A stretch of 34,497 nucleotides of DNA from Streptococcus cristatus (GTDB lineage Bacteria; Bacillota; Bacilli; Lactobacillales; Streptococcaceae). Below the pieces are notes generated by a model that saw nothing but the letters and a program-made list of their open reading frames with translations, was not told the DNA's origin and searched no databases. Location: positions 1,700,359 through 1,734,855 of the forward strand of contig NZ_KQ969062.1 of NCBI RefSeq assembly GCF_001578775.1, read 5' to 3'. This document shows, piece after piece, positions 1-8,663 of this stretch. A program made the position numbers and the translations under genes. Within the stretch, counting starts at the first letter, position 1. Each line of letters begins with the position of its first letter.

Positions 1-404
1 CAGAGATGGGCATCGGTTTCGCCTGCCTGATAGCGGACTTGACTCTTGTCCCCAGACACTACCGCTTCATAGAAGTCAAAGTGGCACTGGTCTTCGACAG
101 AGCACACCTGCTCCAACAGTCTGATACTGTCGGGAACCAGTCCTGTTTCTTCTTCCAGTTCCCGCAGAGCGGCTGTCTGACTATCCTCTCCTGCCAGCAC
201 ACTACCTCCCGCCCCGAACTCATAATAGCCAGGATAGAGACTTTTATTTGCTGACCGCCGCATAAAGAGAATATCACCATCCTGATGGCGAACCAAGATA
301 TTGACACAGAGATGAAATTGCCCTTCAGGAATGTTTTCTCCTCGAACTAGGAGATGCGGGAGCTGATTTCGATTCAAGTCATAGGCATTCCAAACTTCTG
401 TCAT
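1..404 (-). CDS. Nudix hydrolase, C-terminus cut by window edge
   Basis: The reading frame runs from an ATG at 404 and stays open to the left window edge, so about 134 residues are visible and the C-terminus is missing. The Nudix box is clear: GGSVLAGE, then seven residues, then RELEEETGL. This supplies the glutamates that bind the catalytic metal in enzymes that hydrolyse nucleoside diphosphates linked to another moiety. The start is set by an AAGGAGG-type ribosome-binding site at about 407-414. The N-terminal part (NILVRHQDGDILFMRRS) is typical of small Nudix proteins of the MutT/YfcD type. The substrate cannot be told from the sequence. No strong promoter was recognised upstream; the PspC gene upstream ends in its own terminator, so this gene is probably transcribed separately. 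Confidence 0.88.
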   Translation of the reverse strand, partial: MTEVWNAYDLNRNQLPHLLVRGENIPEGQFHLCVNILVRHQDGDILFMRRSANKSLYPGYYEFGAGGSVLAGEDSQTAALRELEEETGLVPDSIRLLEQVCSVEDQCHFDFYEAVVSGDKSQVRYQAGETDAHL

Positions 405-504
405 ATTTCCTCCTTGGATAAGTCATTCGTATTTCGGCATCAGCTTCCAGATTCCGTCAGCTGCGTTTCCTTAGATTCTCTCTTTTCGTTTCCTCTACAT
501 CCAG

Positions 505-531
505 CAAAAATTCGGGAACACTCCCCGAATT
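505..531 (-). terminator. Terminator after the PspC gene
   Basis: A stem of ATTCGGG (510-516) and CCCGAAT (524-530) is followed on the minus strand by a run of T (506-510 read in reverse). It lies 15 bases beyond the PspC stop codon. Confidence 0.75.
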
Positions 532-545
532 TCTCTATTTTATAA

Positions 546-818
546 TTACCAAAACCAGCCGTCATTGTCATTGATTGGCTCGGCATCTTTCATTTTGCGA
601 GGGCCCGTTCCATACATTTCCGCTTCCACATCTTCCTTGTAAGGCATCACGATGGCCAACAAAATATAAATCAAAATGCCTAAGCCAAAATTGAAAACTG
701 TAAAGATGATGAATAAAAAGCGTAACAAGCCAAGATCAAAGTTAAATTTATCAGCCAGTCCCGACAAAACCCCAGAAATCACTCGGTTTCTTCTTAATCT
801 ATAAAACTTAGTTTTCAT
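546..818 (-). CDS. PspC-domain membrane protein
   Basis: A 90-residue protein when started at the ATG at 818 (MKTKFYRLRRNR), which has a GAGG ribosome-binding site; an upstream in-frame ATG at 887 would add an unlikely N-terminus lying over the promoter. Residues 1-60 form a PspC domain: a basic N-terminus, the core ISGVLSGLADKFNFD, and a hydrophobic segment (LLRFLFIIFTVFNFGLGILI) followed by AIVMPYKED. The C-terminal tail is acidic and ends in DGWFW. PspC proteins are small membrane proteins linked to envelope stress and phage-shock-like responses; the role here is not shown by the sequence. An extended -10 (TGaTAAAAT) at 850-855 gives it its own promoter. A second, much shorter PspC protein lies at 28407-28556. 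Confidence 0.85.
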   Translation of the reverse strand: MKTKFYRLRRNRVISGVLSGLADKFNFDLGLLRFLFIIFTVFNFGLGILIYILLAIVMPYKEDVEAEMYGTGPRKMKDAEPINDNDGWFW

Positions 819-849
819 GATGATGACCTCAACTCTCATTCTTTCTTCC

Positions 850-857
850 ATTTTATC
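850..857 (-). promoter_or_regulatory. Extended -10 promoter of the PspC gene
   Basis: On the minus strand TGaTAAAAT reads as an extended -10 element. The hexamer is at 850-855, 31 bases upstream of the chosen start. No good -35 is visible. Confidence 0.5.
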
Positions 858-869
858 ATAGCGAGAGAA

Positions 870-895
870 CAAAAAAATCAGCCCCAAGGCTGATT
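870..895 (-). terminator. Terminator after the SprT-like gene
   Basis: Perfect 8-bp stem AATCAGCC/GGCTGATT (876-883 and 888-895) with a four-base loop, followed on the minus strand by seven or more T. It ends the tex-sprT transcription unit. Confidence 0.85.
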
Positions 896-921
896 CTGCA
901 TCTATTCGTTTTTTGGTTCGC

Positions 922-1371
922 TTAGCTTCCGTTTATCTCCTCTTTTAGGAATGACAATTTCCCTCTACAACGACCGCAACGATATTTTTGAAGATTGACT
1001 CTGCGTCTACGACGGATAAGTGTTCCGCAGCTTAAGCATTCATAAATGAGAAAGGTTTGCGAGTTGGACAAGGACGGAGCGTAACGCAGACCGTCAACTT
1101 GCTTAAGGAGGTCTTTAAAATCTCTATCTCCATGGCGGTAACCTTTGCCCTGATAATAGAGATGATAGTAGACCAACTCATGGCGGACAATTTTTCGGAA
1201 GGTCTCCAGCCCAAAAGTTTCATAGATTTTTGGGTTGAAATCCAAATGCCCGTCCTTTGGAAAGAAGCGTCCTCCTGTAGTACGGAGACGCTTATTCCAA
1301 TAAGCTTGGTGGCGGAATTCCCAGCCAAAATCTTCAACGGAAACCCGCTTGACATAGTTAGTTAGATTCAT
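922..1371 (-). CDS. SprT-like protein with altered HExxH motif
   Basis: A 149-residue protein of the SprT-like family (YdcK type of Firmicutes), with the usual order of an N-terminal metalloprotease-like domain and a C-terminal zinc ribbon with two CxxC pairs (C-L-S-C and C-G-R-C). In family members I know, the active-site helix reads HELCHYH, giving the zinc motif HExxH. Here residues 64-70 read HELVYYH, so the second motif histidine (position 68) is tyrosine; histidine 70 remains. The rest of the protein ([32 protein letters not shown]) is intact, so this is not general decay. The start codon lies inside the end of tex with a 14-base overlap, implying translational coupling. Family members are putative proteases; whether this one is catalytic is doubtful. 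Confidence 0.85.
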   Translation of the reverse strand: MNLTNYVKRVSVEDFGWEFRHQAYWNKRLRTTGGRFFPKDGHLDFNPKIYETFGLETFRKIVRHELVYYHLYYQGKGYRHGDRDFKDLLKQVDGLRYAPSLSNSQTFLIYECLSCGTLIRRRRRVNLQKYRCGRCRGKLSFLKEEINGS

Positions 1372-3490
1372 TTGGCGCTATCAGAGAGAGATTGACCTTT
1401 TCCCGCTCCACATCCAGTTTATCCACCCAGACAGTGACCAAATCACCGACTGACAGGACTTGACTAGGATGCTTGATAAAGTTTTTACTGATTTTAGAAA
1501 TATGGATAAGACCGTCTTCGTGAATACCGATATCCACAAAGGCTCCGAAATCGACGACATTGCGGACGACCCCTTCCAGCTTTTGACCGATGCGCAGGTC
1601 CTTGATATCCAAGACATCCTGCCGCAAAACTGGCGCGTCGAAAGAATCTCGCAAATCACGGCCAGGCTTGAGCAGATCCGCAATAATATCTTTGAGGGTT
1701 TCTTCTCCCAAGCCTAGCTCTGCAGCTAAACTAGCAATCTGAACAGCCTTTAATTTGGCTTGGGCTGCTTCATCCAAACTGCTAATTTCCAGACGCTTAA
1801 AGAGCTCCTCCACTGCCTTATAGGATTCTGGGTGAACGCCTGTATTGTCTAGCAGGTTATCACTTTCAGGAATACGTAAGAAGCCGGCTGCCTGTTCAAA
1901 AGCCTTCGCACCCAGACGCGGCACTTTCTTGATGGCCTCGCGAGACCGAATCAAGCCTTCTGTTTCCCGGTATTTGACAATATTTTCTGAGATAGTTTTA
2001 TTAAGACCAGCTACATGGGCCAGCAGGGCAGGACTGGCGGTGTTGATATTGACTCCGACTTGGTTAACCACGGTATCCACGACAAAGTCCAGACTTTCAG
2101 ACAGTTTTTTCTGGCTGACATCATGCTGGTACTGACCAACTCCGATAGACTTAGGATCTATCTTGACCAGCTCAGCCAAAGGATCTTGCAGACGGCGGGC
2201 AATGGAAATAGCTGAGCGCTTTTCAACAGTCAAATCTGGAAACTCATGACGAGCCAGTTCACTAGCAGAGTAGACAGATGCTCCGCTTTCATTGACGATG
2301 ACATAGCTGACATTTGGATGAGATTTCAAAACTTTCGCTACAAAGGCTTCGCTTTCTCGGCTGGCCGTTCCATTTCCGATGGCAATGATTTCCACGCCAA
2401 ACTGCTCAATCAGCTCTGATAACTCCTTCTTAGAAGCTTCAATCTGAGCTGGCTTTGCTGGTGGAACTGGATAGATGACATGAGTCGTCAGCATCTTACC
2501 TGTTGGATCCACAACAGCCAACTTTGCTCCTGTCCGAAAGGCCGGGTCAAAGCCCAGTACTACGCGACCTTTGAGAGGGGCAATTAGGAGGAGATTGCGG
2601 AGATTTTCTGAGAAGAGCTGAATCGCACCATCCTCAGCAGCTTCAGTCAGCTCGGTCCGAATACGGCGCTCCATGGCTGGAATGATTTTCTTTTTAACTG
2701 CTTGCTGGACAGCTTCGATAATATAGGCATTTTTCACCTTAAAACGCACTTCAAAGAAGCGCAGGATTTTCTCAAGATTGTGCTCAAAACCTACCTTGAG
2801 GACTCCTTGTTTCTCTCCACGGTTAAGAGCCAAGGTACGGTAGCCTTGCATAGTCGCTACTTTTTCGGAAAAATCATAATAAATCTGGAAGACTTGCTTT
2901 TCATCCAAATCACCGTCTTTGAGACTGGATACGATAGAAGAATTGGTCTGCATCTCGTGGTAGGTCCAAGCCCGCAGCTTGGTGTCTTCAGAAATCGCCT
3001 CGGTCAGAATATCCACTGATCCAGCAAGAGCAGCTTCTGCTGTCGGAAAGGCTTCACTAGTCAGTTTCTCAGCTTCTTCCCGCAAGTTAGCCGCATCCTG
3101 TAGGATGAGGCGGGCCAAAGGAAAGAGACCTGCTTCACGCGCAACAGTAGCCTTGGTACGGCGCTTCTCCTTATAAGGAAGATACAGTTCTTCCACATCA
3201 GCCAGCTTTTCAGCAGCCTCAATCTCAGAGCGCAGAGCATCCGTTAGTTTGCCCTGCTCCTCAATCTTAGCTAAGACCGTCGCTTTGCGCTCTGCTAAAG
3301 CAGTCATACTCTTATCTAAGTCAATGATTGCCTTAATCTCGACCTCATCCAGATTTCCCGTCATTTCCTTACGGTAACGAGCAATAAAAGGGATCGTATT
3401 TCCCTCAGCGGTCAGATCTAGGGCCTGTGATACTTGGCTTTCTTTAAGGTCCAATTTCTGGGCAATTTTTTCAATATTTATATTTTCCAT
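1358..3490 (-). CDS. tex: Tex-family RNA-binding transcription accessory protein
   Basis: A 710-residue protein of typical Tex (YhgF) length and order. It has an N-terminal helical region with the family signature [18 protein letters not shown] near residues 32-49, a YqgF/RNase H-like domain starting around residue 312 ([20 protein letters not shown]), helix-hairpin-helix segments around 490-560 ([18 protein letters not shown]), and a C-terminal S1 RNA-binding domain at about 640-707 ([22 protein letters not shown]). Tex proteins bind nucleic acid and affect transcription and, in pneumococcus, toxin expression; their precise biochemical role is unsettled. The start at 3490 has no Shine-Dalgarno sequence: a TATAAT box ends only nine bases upstream, so the mRNA probably has almost no leader. 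sprT overlaps its 3' end. Confidence 0.95.
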   Translation of the reverse strand: MENINIEKIAQKLDLKESQVSQALDLTAEGNTIPFIARYRKEMTGNLDEVEIKAIIDLDKSMTALAERKATVLAKIEEQGKLTDALRSEIEAAEKLADVEELYLPYKEKRRTKATVAREAGLFPLARLILQDAANLREEAEKLTSEAFPTAEAALAGSVDILTEAISEDTKLRAWTYHEMQTNSSIVSSLKDGDLDEKQVFQIYYDFSEKVATMQGYRTLALNRGEKQGVLKVGFEHNLEKILRFFEVRFKVKNAYIIEAVQQAVKKKIIPAMERRIRTELTEAAEDGAIQLFSENLRNLLLIAPLKGRVVLGFDPAFRTGAKLAVVDPTGKMLTTHVIYPVPPAKPAQIEASKKELSELIEQFGVEIIAIGNGTASRESEAFVAKVLKSHPNVSYVIVNESGASVYSASELARHEFPDLTVEKRSAISIARRLQDPLAELVKIDPKSIGVGQYQHDVSQKKLSESLDFVVDTVVNQVGVNINTASPALLAHVAGLNKTISENIVKYRETEGLIRSREAIKKVPRLGAKAFEQAAGFLRIPESDNLLDNTGVHPESYKAVEELFKRLEISSLDEAAQAKLKAVQIASLAAELGLGEETLKDIIADLLKPGRDLRDSFDAPVLRQDVLDIKDLRIGQKLEGVVRNVVDFGAFVDIGIHEDGLIHISKISKNFIKHPSQVLSVGDLVTVWVDKLDVEREKVNLSLIAPNESN

Positions 3491-3499
3491 AACGCTTCT

Positions 3500-3508
3500 A
3501 TTATATCA
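3500..3508 (-). promoter_or_regulatory. Promoter of tex (extended -10, almost no 5' UTR)
   Basis: Minus-strand TGaTATAAT with the hexamer at 3500-3505. Nine bases separate it from the tex ATG, so transcription should begin within 2-3 bases of the start codon. Confidence 0.65.
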
Positions 3509-3624
3509 TAATATGAAGCTGAAAAATCTATAAAGACTAGTTTAATCCATCTTTTTCTTGCTAGGGTGAGTCCGCTCTCTCTGATCCATCATGGCTGAAA
3601 ATATCATTTTTTTTCGTTTGGTAG

Positions 3625-3630
3625 TATAAT
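3625..3630 (+). promoter_or_regulatory. -10 box of the small-ORF/permease operon
   Basis: TATAAT, 31 bases upstream of the ATG at 3662. The -35 region is T-rich and not well defined. Confidence 0.55.
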
Positions 3631-3661
3631 AGAATTATTATTTTAGAAATGAGGTGGCCCT

Positions 3662-3799
3662 ATGGCTGTGAAATTTACCAAAACAGATGATTTAGATAAG
3701 ATGTTCGAGGAGTTTGCGACCCTGCCTAAGCTTGAAAAAGTAGAATTTCCAGATAACAAAAAGAAAAAAGAAGCGCAAGAAAAGGCTAGAAAAGCATGA
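3662..3799 (+). CDS. 45-residue lysine-rich hypothetical protein coupled to the permease
   Basis: The frame ATG 3662 to TGA 3797-3799 encodes MAVKFTKTDDLDKMFEEFAT and a tail of alternating lysine, glutamate and alanine (KKKKEAQEKARKA). It has a good ribosome-binding site (GAGGTGG) and a promoter just upstream, and its stop codon overlaps the start of the following permease gene (ATGA), the usual sign of translational coupling. There is no membrane segment or cysteine. I do not recognise a family. It could be a cytoplasmic accessory peptide of the permease or simply a translation-loading leader; nothing in the sequence decides. Confidence 0.7.
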   Translation: MAVKFTKTDDLDKMFEEFATLPKLEKVEFPDNKKKKEAQEKARKA

Positions 3800-4701
3800 G
3801 TTTCTTTTCTAACCTTCCTTCCAGCGTCTTACAGGCTGGCGCTATCTTTCTCTCCATCATCATTGAGGCCCTGCCTTTTGTCTTGATCGGAAGTATTATT
3901 TCCGGCTTTATCGAGGTGTATGTCACGCCAGACAAGGTTTATCGTTTCCTGCCCAAGAACAAATGGGCTCGGATTTTCTTTGGAAGCTTGATCGGTATAG
4001 TCTTTCCGTCCTGTGAGTGCGGAATTGTTCCCATAATTAACCGCTTCTTGGAAAAGAAAGTTCCCAGTTACACGGCTGTACCTTTTCTGGTAACGGCTCC
4101 AGTCATCAACCCCATCGTGCTCTTTGCGACCTACTCAGCCTTTGGTAATTCCTTCCGAATGGCTCTGCTTCGTGCTTTAGGTTCTATGGTCGTGGCTATT
4201 CTTTTAGGTATTTTTCTGGGCTTCTTTGCAGACAGCAATATCCAAAAAGAAAATCGCAAGGCTGTTCATGAGCATGACTTTTCACATCTCAGCAAGGGGC
4301 AAAAGCTTTTTCAGGTCTTCGTTCAAGCCATTGACGAATTTTTCGATACAGGTCGCTATTTAGTCTTTGGCTGTCTCTTTGCTAGCCTAGTCCAGGTCTA
4401 TGTGCCAACCAGAATCTTGACCTCCATCAGCTCAACACCAGCTGTTGCTATTCTCTTGCTCATGCTGCTGTCCTTCCTGCTCTCACTTTGCAGCGAAGCT
4501 GATGCTTTCATCGGGAGCTCCTTGATTGCTAGTTTCGGCTTATCGCCAGTCCTAGCTTTCTTGGTCATTGGGCCTATGCTAGATGTCAAAAATCTGCTGA
4601 TGATGAAAAACTACTTTAAGACACGCTTTATCTGGCAATTTATCAGCCTGGTTACCGTCGTCGTCTTTCTTTACTCTTGGCTTGTGGGGGTAGTGCTATG
4701 A
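3796..4701 (+). CDS. YraQ/UPF0718-type permease
   Basis: A 301-residue integral membrane protein with about eight to ten hydrophobic segments. Two family signatures are visible: PSCECGIVPIINRF near residue 73, with a conserved Cys-Glu-Cys-Gly, and CSEADAFIGSS near residue 233. These belong to the UPF0718 (YraQ, DUF318) permeases, distantly related to the ArsP organoarsenical permeases. Substrates are mostly unknown. The start overlaps the stop of the small upstream ORF, and its own stop overlaps the start of the next gene, again as ATGA. The permease together with a TIGR03943 partner is a conserved pair in Firmicutes (compare ycgR-ycgQ in Bacillus subtilis), which suggests that the two proteins act together at the membrane. 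Confidence 0.88.
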   Translation: MSFFSNLPSSVLQAGAIFLSIIIEALPFVLIGSIISGFIEVYVTPDKVYRFLPKNKWARIFFGSLIGIVFPSCECGIVPIINRFLEKKVPSYTAVPFLVTAPVINPIVLFATYSAFGNSFRMALLRALGSMVVAILLGIFLGFFADSNIQKENRKAVHEHDFSHLSKGQKLFQVFVQAIDEFFDTGRYLVFGCLFASLVQVYVPTRILTSISSTPAVAILLLMLLSFLLSLCSEADAFIGSSLIASFGLSPVLAFLVIGPMLDVKNLLMMKNYFKTRFIWQFISLVTVVVFLYSWLVGVVL

Positions 4702-5513
4702 TTCGATTTCTAATCTTAGTCGGCTACTTTGAGATCACCATGTATCTGCAGCTGACAGGCAAGCTCAACCAATATATCAATCTCCACTACTCCTATCTGG
4801 CCTACTTGTCTATGATTCTGTCCTTTATCTTGGCAGTTGTGCAGCTGATCATCTGGATGAAAAAGATGGAGGTCCACAGTCATTTAAGCACTCGCTGGGC
4901 CAAGTTAGGCAGCGTGCTGCTCCTTATCATTCCGCTCTTTGTGGGAATTTTCTTTCCAACTGTCACCTTGGATTCGACCACCGTTTCGGCTAAAGGATTT
5001 CATTTTCCGCTGGCTGAGGGAACTTCAACTGCTATTCAGCAGGACGAAGGCACGACAAGTCAGTATCTGAAACCAGACACCAGCACCTACTTTACAAAAG
5101 GGGCTTACGAAAAAGAAATGCGGGCAGCCGCCAAGAAGTATATCAACAAAAATACCATTCAGGTCACCACTGAGAACTACATGGAGGTCATGGAAGTTAT
5201 CTATGATTATCCCGACGAGTTTGTGGGCAAGACGCTGGAGTTCACCGGCTTTGTCTACAATGACCCCAGCGACCAGAAGAGCCAATTTCTCTTTCGCTTT
5301 GGTATTATCCATTGTATCGCCGACTCAGGTGTCTATGGCCTCTTGACGACTGGAAATACCCAGCGTTTCGAGAATAATACCTGGATTCATGCCAAGGGGA
5401 AACTTGCCATGCACTACCATAAAAGTCTGGGGCAAAGCCTACCAACTTTAGAAGTTGAAAGCTTTGACAAGGTAGAAAAACCAGACAATCCCTATGTCTA
5501 TCGTGTCTTTTAG
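4698..5513 (+). CDS. YcgQ-like (TIGR03943 family) membrane protein
   Basis: I chose the ATG at 4698, which overlaps the permease stop codon, over an upstream in-frame ATG at 4677; this gives 271 residues starting MIRFLILVGYFEITMYL. Two or three hydrophobic segments occupy the first 95 residues, followed by a soluble, probably extracytoplasmic C-terminal domain. That domain contains the family-like stretch FLFRFGIIHCIADSGVYGLL. The family is defined mainly by pairing with YraQ-type permeases, as here. The function is unknown; a substrate-handling or assembly role for the permease is inference from the fixed pairing. Confidence 0.85.
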   Translation: MIRFLILVGYFEITMYLQLTGKLNQYINLHYSYLAYLSMILSFILAVVQLIIWMKKMEVHSHLSTRWAKLGSVLLLIIPLFVGIFFPTVTLDSTTVSAKGFHFPLAEGTSTAIQQDEGTTSQYLKPDTSTYFTKGAYEKEMRAAAKKYINKNTIQVTTENYMEVMEVIYDYPDEFVGKTLEFTGFVYNDPSDQKSQFLFRFGIIHCIADSGVYGLLTTGNTQRFENNTWIHAKGKLAMHYHKSLGQSLPTLEVESFDKVEKPDNPYVYRVF

Positions 5514-5521
5514 AGCCAAAT

Positions 5522-5556
5522 ACCTATGAAAGTCTGTTTTCATAGGTGTTTCTTTT
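5522..5556 (+). terminator. Terminator after the permease operon
   Basis: Perfect 10-bp stem ACCTATGAAA/TTTCATAGGT with a six-base loop, followed by a T-rich tract. Confidence 0.85.
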
Positions 5557-5665
5557 ATATGCTATTCTCTAACCTTTACTCAGTTGATCTGACCGACTTT
5601 TAGAAATTAGAAGAGGCTTGATGAAAGTCGCTCTTTAATTTTTTCTCTCTTATCTTGGAAAATCA

Positions 5666-5674
5666 TGCTACAAT
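5666..5674 (+). promoter_or_regulatory. Extended -10 promoter of the MFS gene
   Basis: TGcTACAAT, with the hexamer at 5669-5674, 32 bases before the start codon. An AAAAGGAG ribosome-binding site follows. Confidence 0.55.
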
Positions 5675-5706
5675 AATACTATCTCATTTGAAAAGGAGTT
5701 CTTTTT

Positions 5707-7071
5707 ATGAATCAAGAAAAAGTAAAGAAACGAGATTTGCTTTCTATTCTGGCTGTGGCTTTAGTCGCCTTTGCTGGAATTCTTTCAGAGACTAGTATGA
5801 ATGTGACCTTTCCCCACCTCAGCAAAGTATTTGATCTGAGCTTAGGAGTGCTACAATGGATTACGACTGGCTATCTGCTGGCCGTCGCCATCACCATAAC
5901 TTTAGGCGCAACTCTCGCCCACAATTGGACGGAGCGTCGCATCCTCTTTACCTCGCTTTCCATCTTTACCCTTGGCAATCTGATTGCCATGATTGCCCCA
6001 GACTTTACTTTCCTTATGCTGGGACGGATCCTTCAGGGGGGAGCGACTGGGATTGCCATTCCACTTATGTTTAATCTCATCGTGGAGCGAATTCCTCGGC
6101 AGAAAATCGGCTTTTATATGGGGCTGAGCGGCCTAGTCATCAGCATAGCACCAGCCATCGGCCCGACCTACGGAGGCTTCATGATTGGCTCCTTCGACTG
6201 GCACATGATCTACAGCTTTATCATGCCAGTTCCCATTCTCTCTTTTTTACTGGCTTATGTTAACTTGGAAAATTCGGCAGGAAAAAGCAAGCGCCCCTTT
6301 GATGTGCTGGGCTTTCTCTCGCTCGCAACGGCTCTTTCCTTTTCTCTGATGACCATTTCCAGTTTGGAAGGTGGCGATAATGTCAATTGGCTCTATCTAG
6401 CTATTTTCCTCCTTTCCTTTGCCTTTTTCATCTGGCGTAGTCTGACAGTTCAACACCCATTTCTGGACATCCGTATCTTGAAAGAACCAACGATTTTCTT
6501 TGGAATTCTGCCCTTTTTAATCTTCCAATTCTCCAATCTATCCAGCAACTTTCTCATTCCCAACTTTCTCGTGCTGGTCAAGAATGTCTCGACTGCCCAA
6601 GCTGGATTTTCCCTGCTTCCCGGAACCATGATCGGAGCTTTTATGTCGCCTTTTCTGGGAAAATTGTACGATAGCAAAGGCCCAAAGCTGTCTCTGCTAG
6701 GCGGCAACTCCCTAGTCTTTCTGGTCATGATTGTCTTTAGCTTCTTTACAAGCTGGCTCAATCTGCCTTTAATCTTAGGATCTTATATCCTCTTTACTCT
6801 AGGGCGCAACATGGCCTTCAACAATACTATGGCTTTATCCGCTTCTCAAGTCAGCAGAGAAAAGACGGCGGATGTAACTGCTCTCTTTCAACTAGCGCAA
6901 ACCTTTGCTGGTGCCTTGGGAACGGCAATTGCAGCCGTCCTGCTCAACCAAGCACCCGATACGACAAGCGGCGTCCACAATGTCTTTAGTCTACTTCTCC
7001 TTCTTGCAATAGGCAACTTTATTTTCTACTATTTCCTGTTTCGAGCGATTCATCAGAAGAAAGAAGCCTAA
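5707..7071 (+). CDS. DHA2-type MFS multidrug efflux transporter
   Basis: A 454-residue protein with at least 12 hydrophobic segments. Family features are the N-terminal motif NVTFPHLSKVFDLSLGVLQW in the first helix-loop region, LGRILQGGATGIAIPLMFNL in helix 4, and the antiporter motif C-like stretch SIAPAIGPTYGGFMIGSFDWHMIY in helix 5. These place it with the DHA2 drug:proton antiporters (EmrB/QacA/LmrB type), which export hydrophobic or cationic compounds. The start has a strong AAAAGGAG ribosome-binding site. It is flanked by terminators on both sides and has its own promoter, so it is monocistronic. No regulator gene lies next to it. The substrate is unknown. Confidence 0.9.
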   Translation: MNQEKVKKRDLLSILAVALVAFAGILSETSMNVTFPHLSKVFDLSLGVLQWITTGYLLAVAITITLGATLAHNWTERRILFTSLSIFTLGNLIAMIAPDFTFLMLGRILQGGATGIAIPLMFNLIVERIPRQKIGFYMGLSGLVISIAPAIGPTYGGFMIGSFDWHMIYSFIMPVPILSFLLAYVNLENSAGKSKRPFDVLGFLSLATALSFSLMTISSLEGGDNVNWLYLAIFLLSFAFFIWRSLTVQHPFLDIRILKEPTIFFGILPFLIFQFSNLSSNFLIPNFLVLVKNVSTAQAGFSLLPGTMIGAFMSPFLGKLYDSKGPKLSLLGGNSLVFLVMIVFSFFTSWLNLPLILGSYILFTLGRNMAFNNTMALSASQVSREKTADVTALFQLAQTFAGALGTAIAAVLLNQAPDTTSGVHNVFSLLLLLAIGNFIFYYFLFRAIHQKKEA

Positions 7072-7076
7072 TTTTC

Positions 7077-7106
7077 TATCCCGACTTCTCCTCGGGATAT
7101 TTTCTT
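7077..7106 (+). terminator. Terminator after the MFS gene
   Basis: Perfect 8-bp stem TATCCCGA/TCGGGATA (7077-7084 and 7092-7099) followed by TTTCTTT. Confidence 0.85.
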
Positions 7107-7149
7107 TGGTCAAATCCAGATTTTTCAAATACAATTTTTCTGAAAATTG

Positions 7150-7158
7150 TGATAAAAT
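7150..7158 (+). promoter_or_regulatory. Extended -10 promoter of zwf
   Basis: TGaTAAAAT with the hexamer at 7153-7158, giving a leader of about 28 bases. The -35 region is not a good match. Confidence 0.55.
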
Positions 7159-7192
7159 AGAGACAATCACATTTAGATAGGTAATAAATATC

Positions 7193-8656
7193 ATGTCTTC
7201 AAAAGTTATTATTACAATTTTCGGTGCCAGCGGAGACTTGGCTCAAAGAAAACTTTATCCTTCCCTCTTTCGACTTTATAAATCCGGCAATCTTTCGCAA
7301 CATTTTGCCGTAATCGGAACTGCCCGTAGACCTTGGAGCAAGGAATATTTCGAGTCGGTCGTTGTCGAGTCAATCTCAGACCTAGCCGACAGTGCAGAGC
7401 AGGCTCAAGAGTTCGCTAGCCACTTTTATTATCAAAGCCATGATGTGCAAGATACCGAGCATTATATCGAATTGCGCAAGCTGCAAAATAAACTCAACGA
7501 GCAATATCAGGCAGAAAATAATAAACTCTTCTTCCTTTCTATGGCACCACAATTTTTCGGAACCATTGCTAAGCATCTCAAATCTGAGCAAATCGTTGAT
7601 GGAAAAGGATTTGAGCGCCTAATTGTTGAAAAACCCTTTGGGACAGATTTGGCAACTGCCAGCAAGCTTAACGAAGATCTACTGGCTACCTTTGACGAAG
7701 AACAGATTTTCCGCATTGACCACTATCTGGGCAAGGAAATGATTCAAAAGATTTTTGCCATCCGCTTTGCTAATCTACTGTTTGAAAATGTCTGGAACCG
7801 CCAATACATTGATAATGTGCAGATTACCTTTGCTGAAAAGTTGGGAGTTGAAGAACGCGGTGGCTACTATGATCAATCCGGTGCCCTCCGTGATATGGTG
7901 CAAAACCACACCTTGCAACTTCTCTCCTTATTAGCCATGGATAAGCCAAAAAGCTTTACCAAAGAAGATATCCGAGCAGAAAAGGCCAAGGTATTTGAGC
8001 GCCTCGTTCAGCCAAGCGAGGAAGATTTGAAACGTTTCTTCATTCGCGGCCAGTACAAGTCTGGCAAAATCAACGGTCGAAAATATATTTCTTACCGTAG
8101 CGAACCAAATGTCAATCCTGAGTCTACTACTGAAACCTTTGCTTCTGGGGCTTTCTTCATTGATAGCGACCGCTTCCGTGACGTTCCTTTCTTCTTCCGA
8201 ACAGGGAAGCGCCTCACCAAAAAAGGCACCCATGTCAATATTGTCTTCAAGCAAATGGACTCTATCTTTGGTGAGCCTCTCAAACCAAATGTCCTAACCA
8301 TCTATATCCAGCCAACCGAGGGGATTTCACTCAGTCTCAATGGCAAGGAAGTTGGAGAACTCTTTAATCTAGCTCCTATCTCATTGGATTATCGGACAGA
8401 TGCTACAGCGTCAGGAGCTTCTCCAGATCCTTATGAAAAATTAATTTTTGATGTCCTTAATAACGACTCAACTAATTTCAGTCATTGGGACGAAGTAAAA
8501 GCCAGCTGGGAGCTCATCGATCGCATCGAAGAACTCTGGAGCCAAAATCAAGTGCCACTCCATGAATATCCTGTCGGATCTATGGGACCAAAAGCCTCCT
8601 TTGAGTTACTCGCCCAATTTGGAGCAAGCTGGCAATGGCAACCTGATAAAGAATAA
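7193..8656 (+). CDS. zwf: Glucose-6-phosphate 1-dehydrogenase
   Basis: A 487-residue protein, the normal length for the enzyme. It catalyses NADP-dependent oxidation of glucose-6-phosphate to 6-phosphogluconolactone, the entry to the oxidative pentose phosphate pathway, in the cytoplasm. The Rossmann dinucleotide motif FGASGDLAQRKLYPS is at residues 10-24, EKPFG at 146-150, and the substrate-binding and catalytic signature RIDHYLGKE at 174-182. The ribosome-binding site is weak (AGGT). It is transcribed alone, between the MFS terminator and the inverted-repeat element at 8664-8834. The NADPH it makes supports reductive metabolism. Confidence 0.97.
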   Translation: MSSKVIITIFGASGDLAQRKLYPSLFRLYKSGNLSQHFAVIGTARRPWSKEYFESVVVESISDLADSAEQAQEFASHFYYQSHDVQDTEHYIELRKLQNKLNEQYQAENNKLFFLSMAPQFFGTIAKHLKSEQIVDGKGFERLIVEKPFGTDLATASKLNEDLLATFDEEQIFRIDHYLGKEMIQKIFAIRFANLLFENVWNRQYIDNVQITFAEKLGVEERGGYYDQSGALRDMVQNHTLQLLSLLAMDKPKSFTKEDIRAEKAKVFERLVQPSEEDLKRFFIRGQYKSGKINGRKYISYRSEPNVNPESTTETFASGAFFIDSDRFRDVPFFFRTGKRLTKKGTHVNIVFKQMDSIFGEPLKPNVLTIYIQPTEGISLSLNGKEVGELFNLAPISLDYRTDATASGASPDPYEKLIFDVLNNDSTNFSHWDEVKASWELIDRIEELWSQNQVPLHEYPVGSMGPKASFELLAQFGASWQWQPDKE

Positions 8657-8663
8657 TACATAC

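Noticed and set aside
546..887. Longer start for the PspC protein at 887
   Set aside because: The extra 23 residues lie over the -10 promoter element and the family N-terminus starts at 818.
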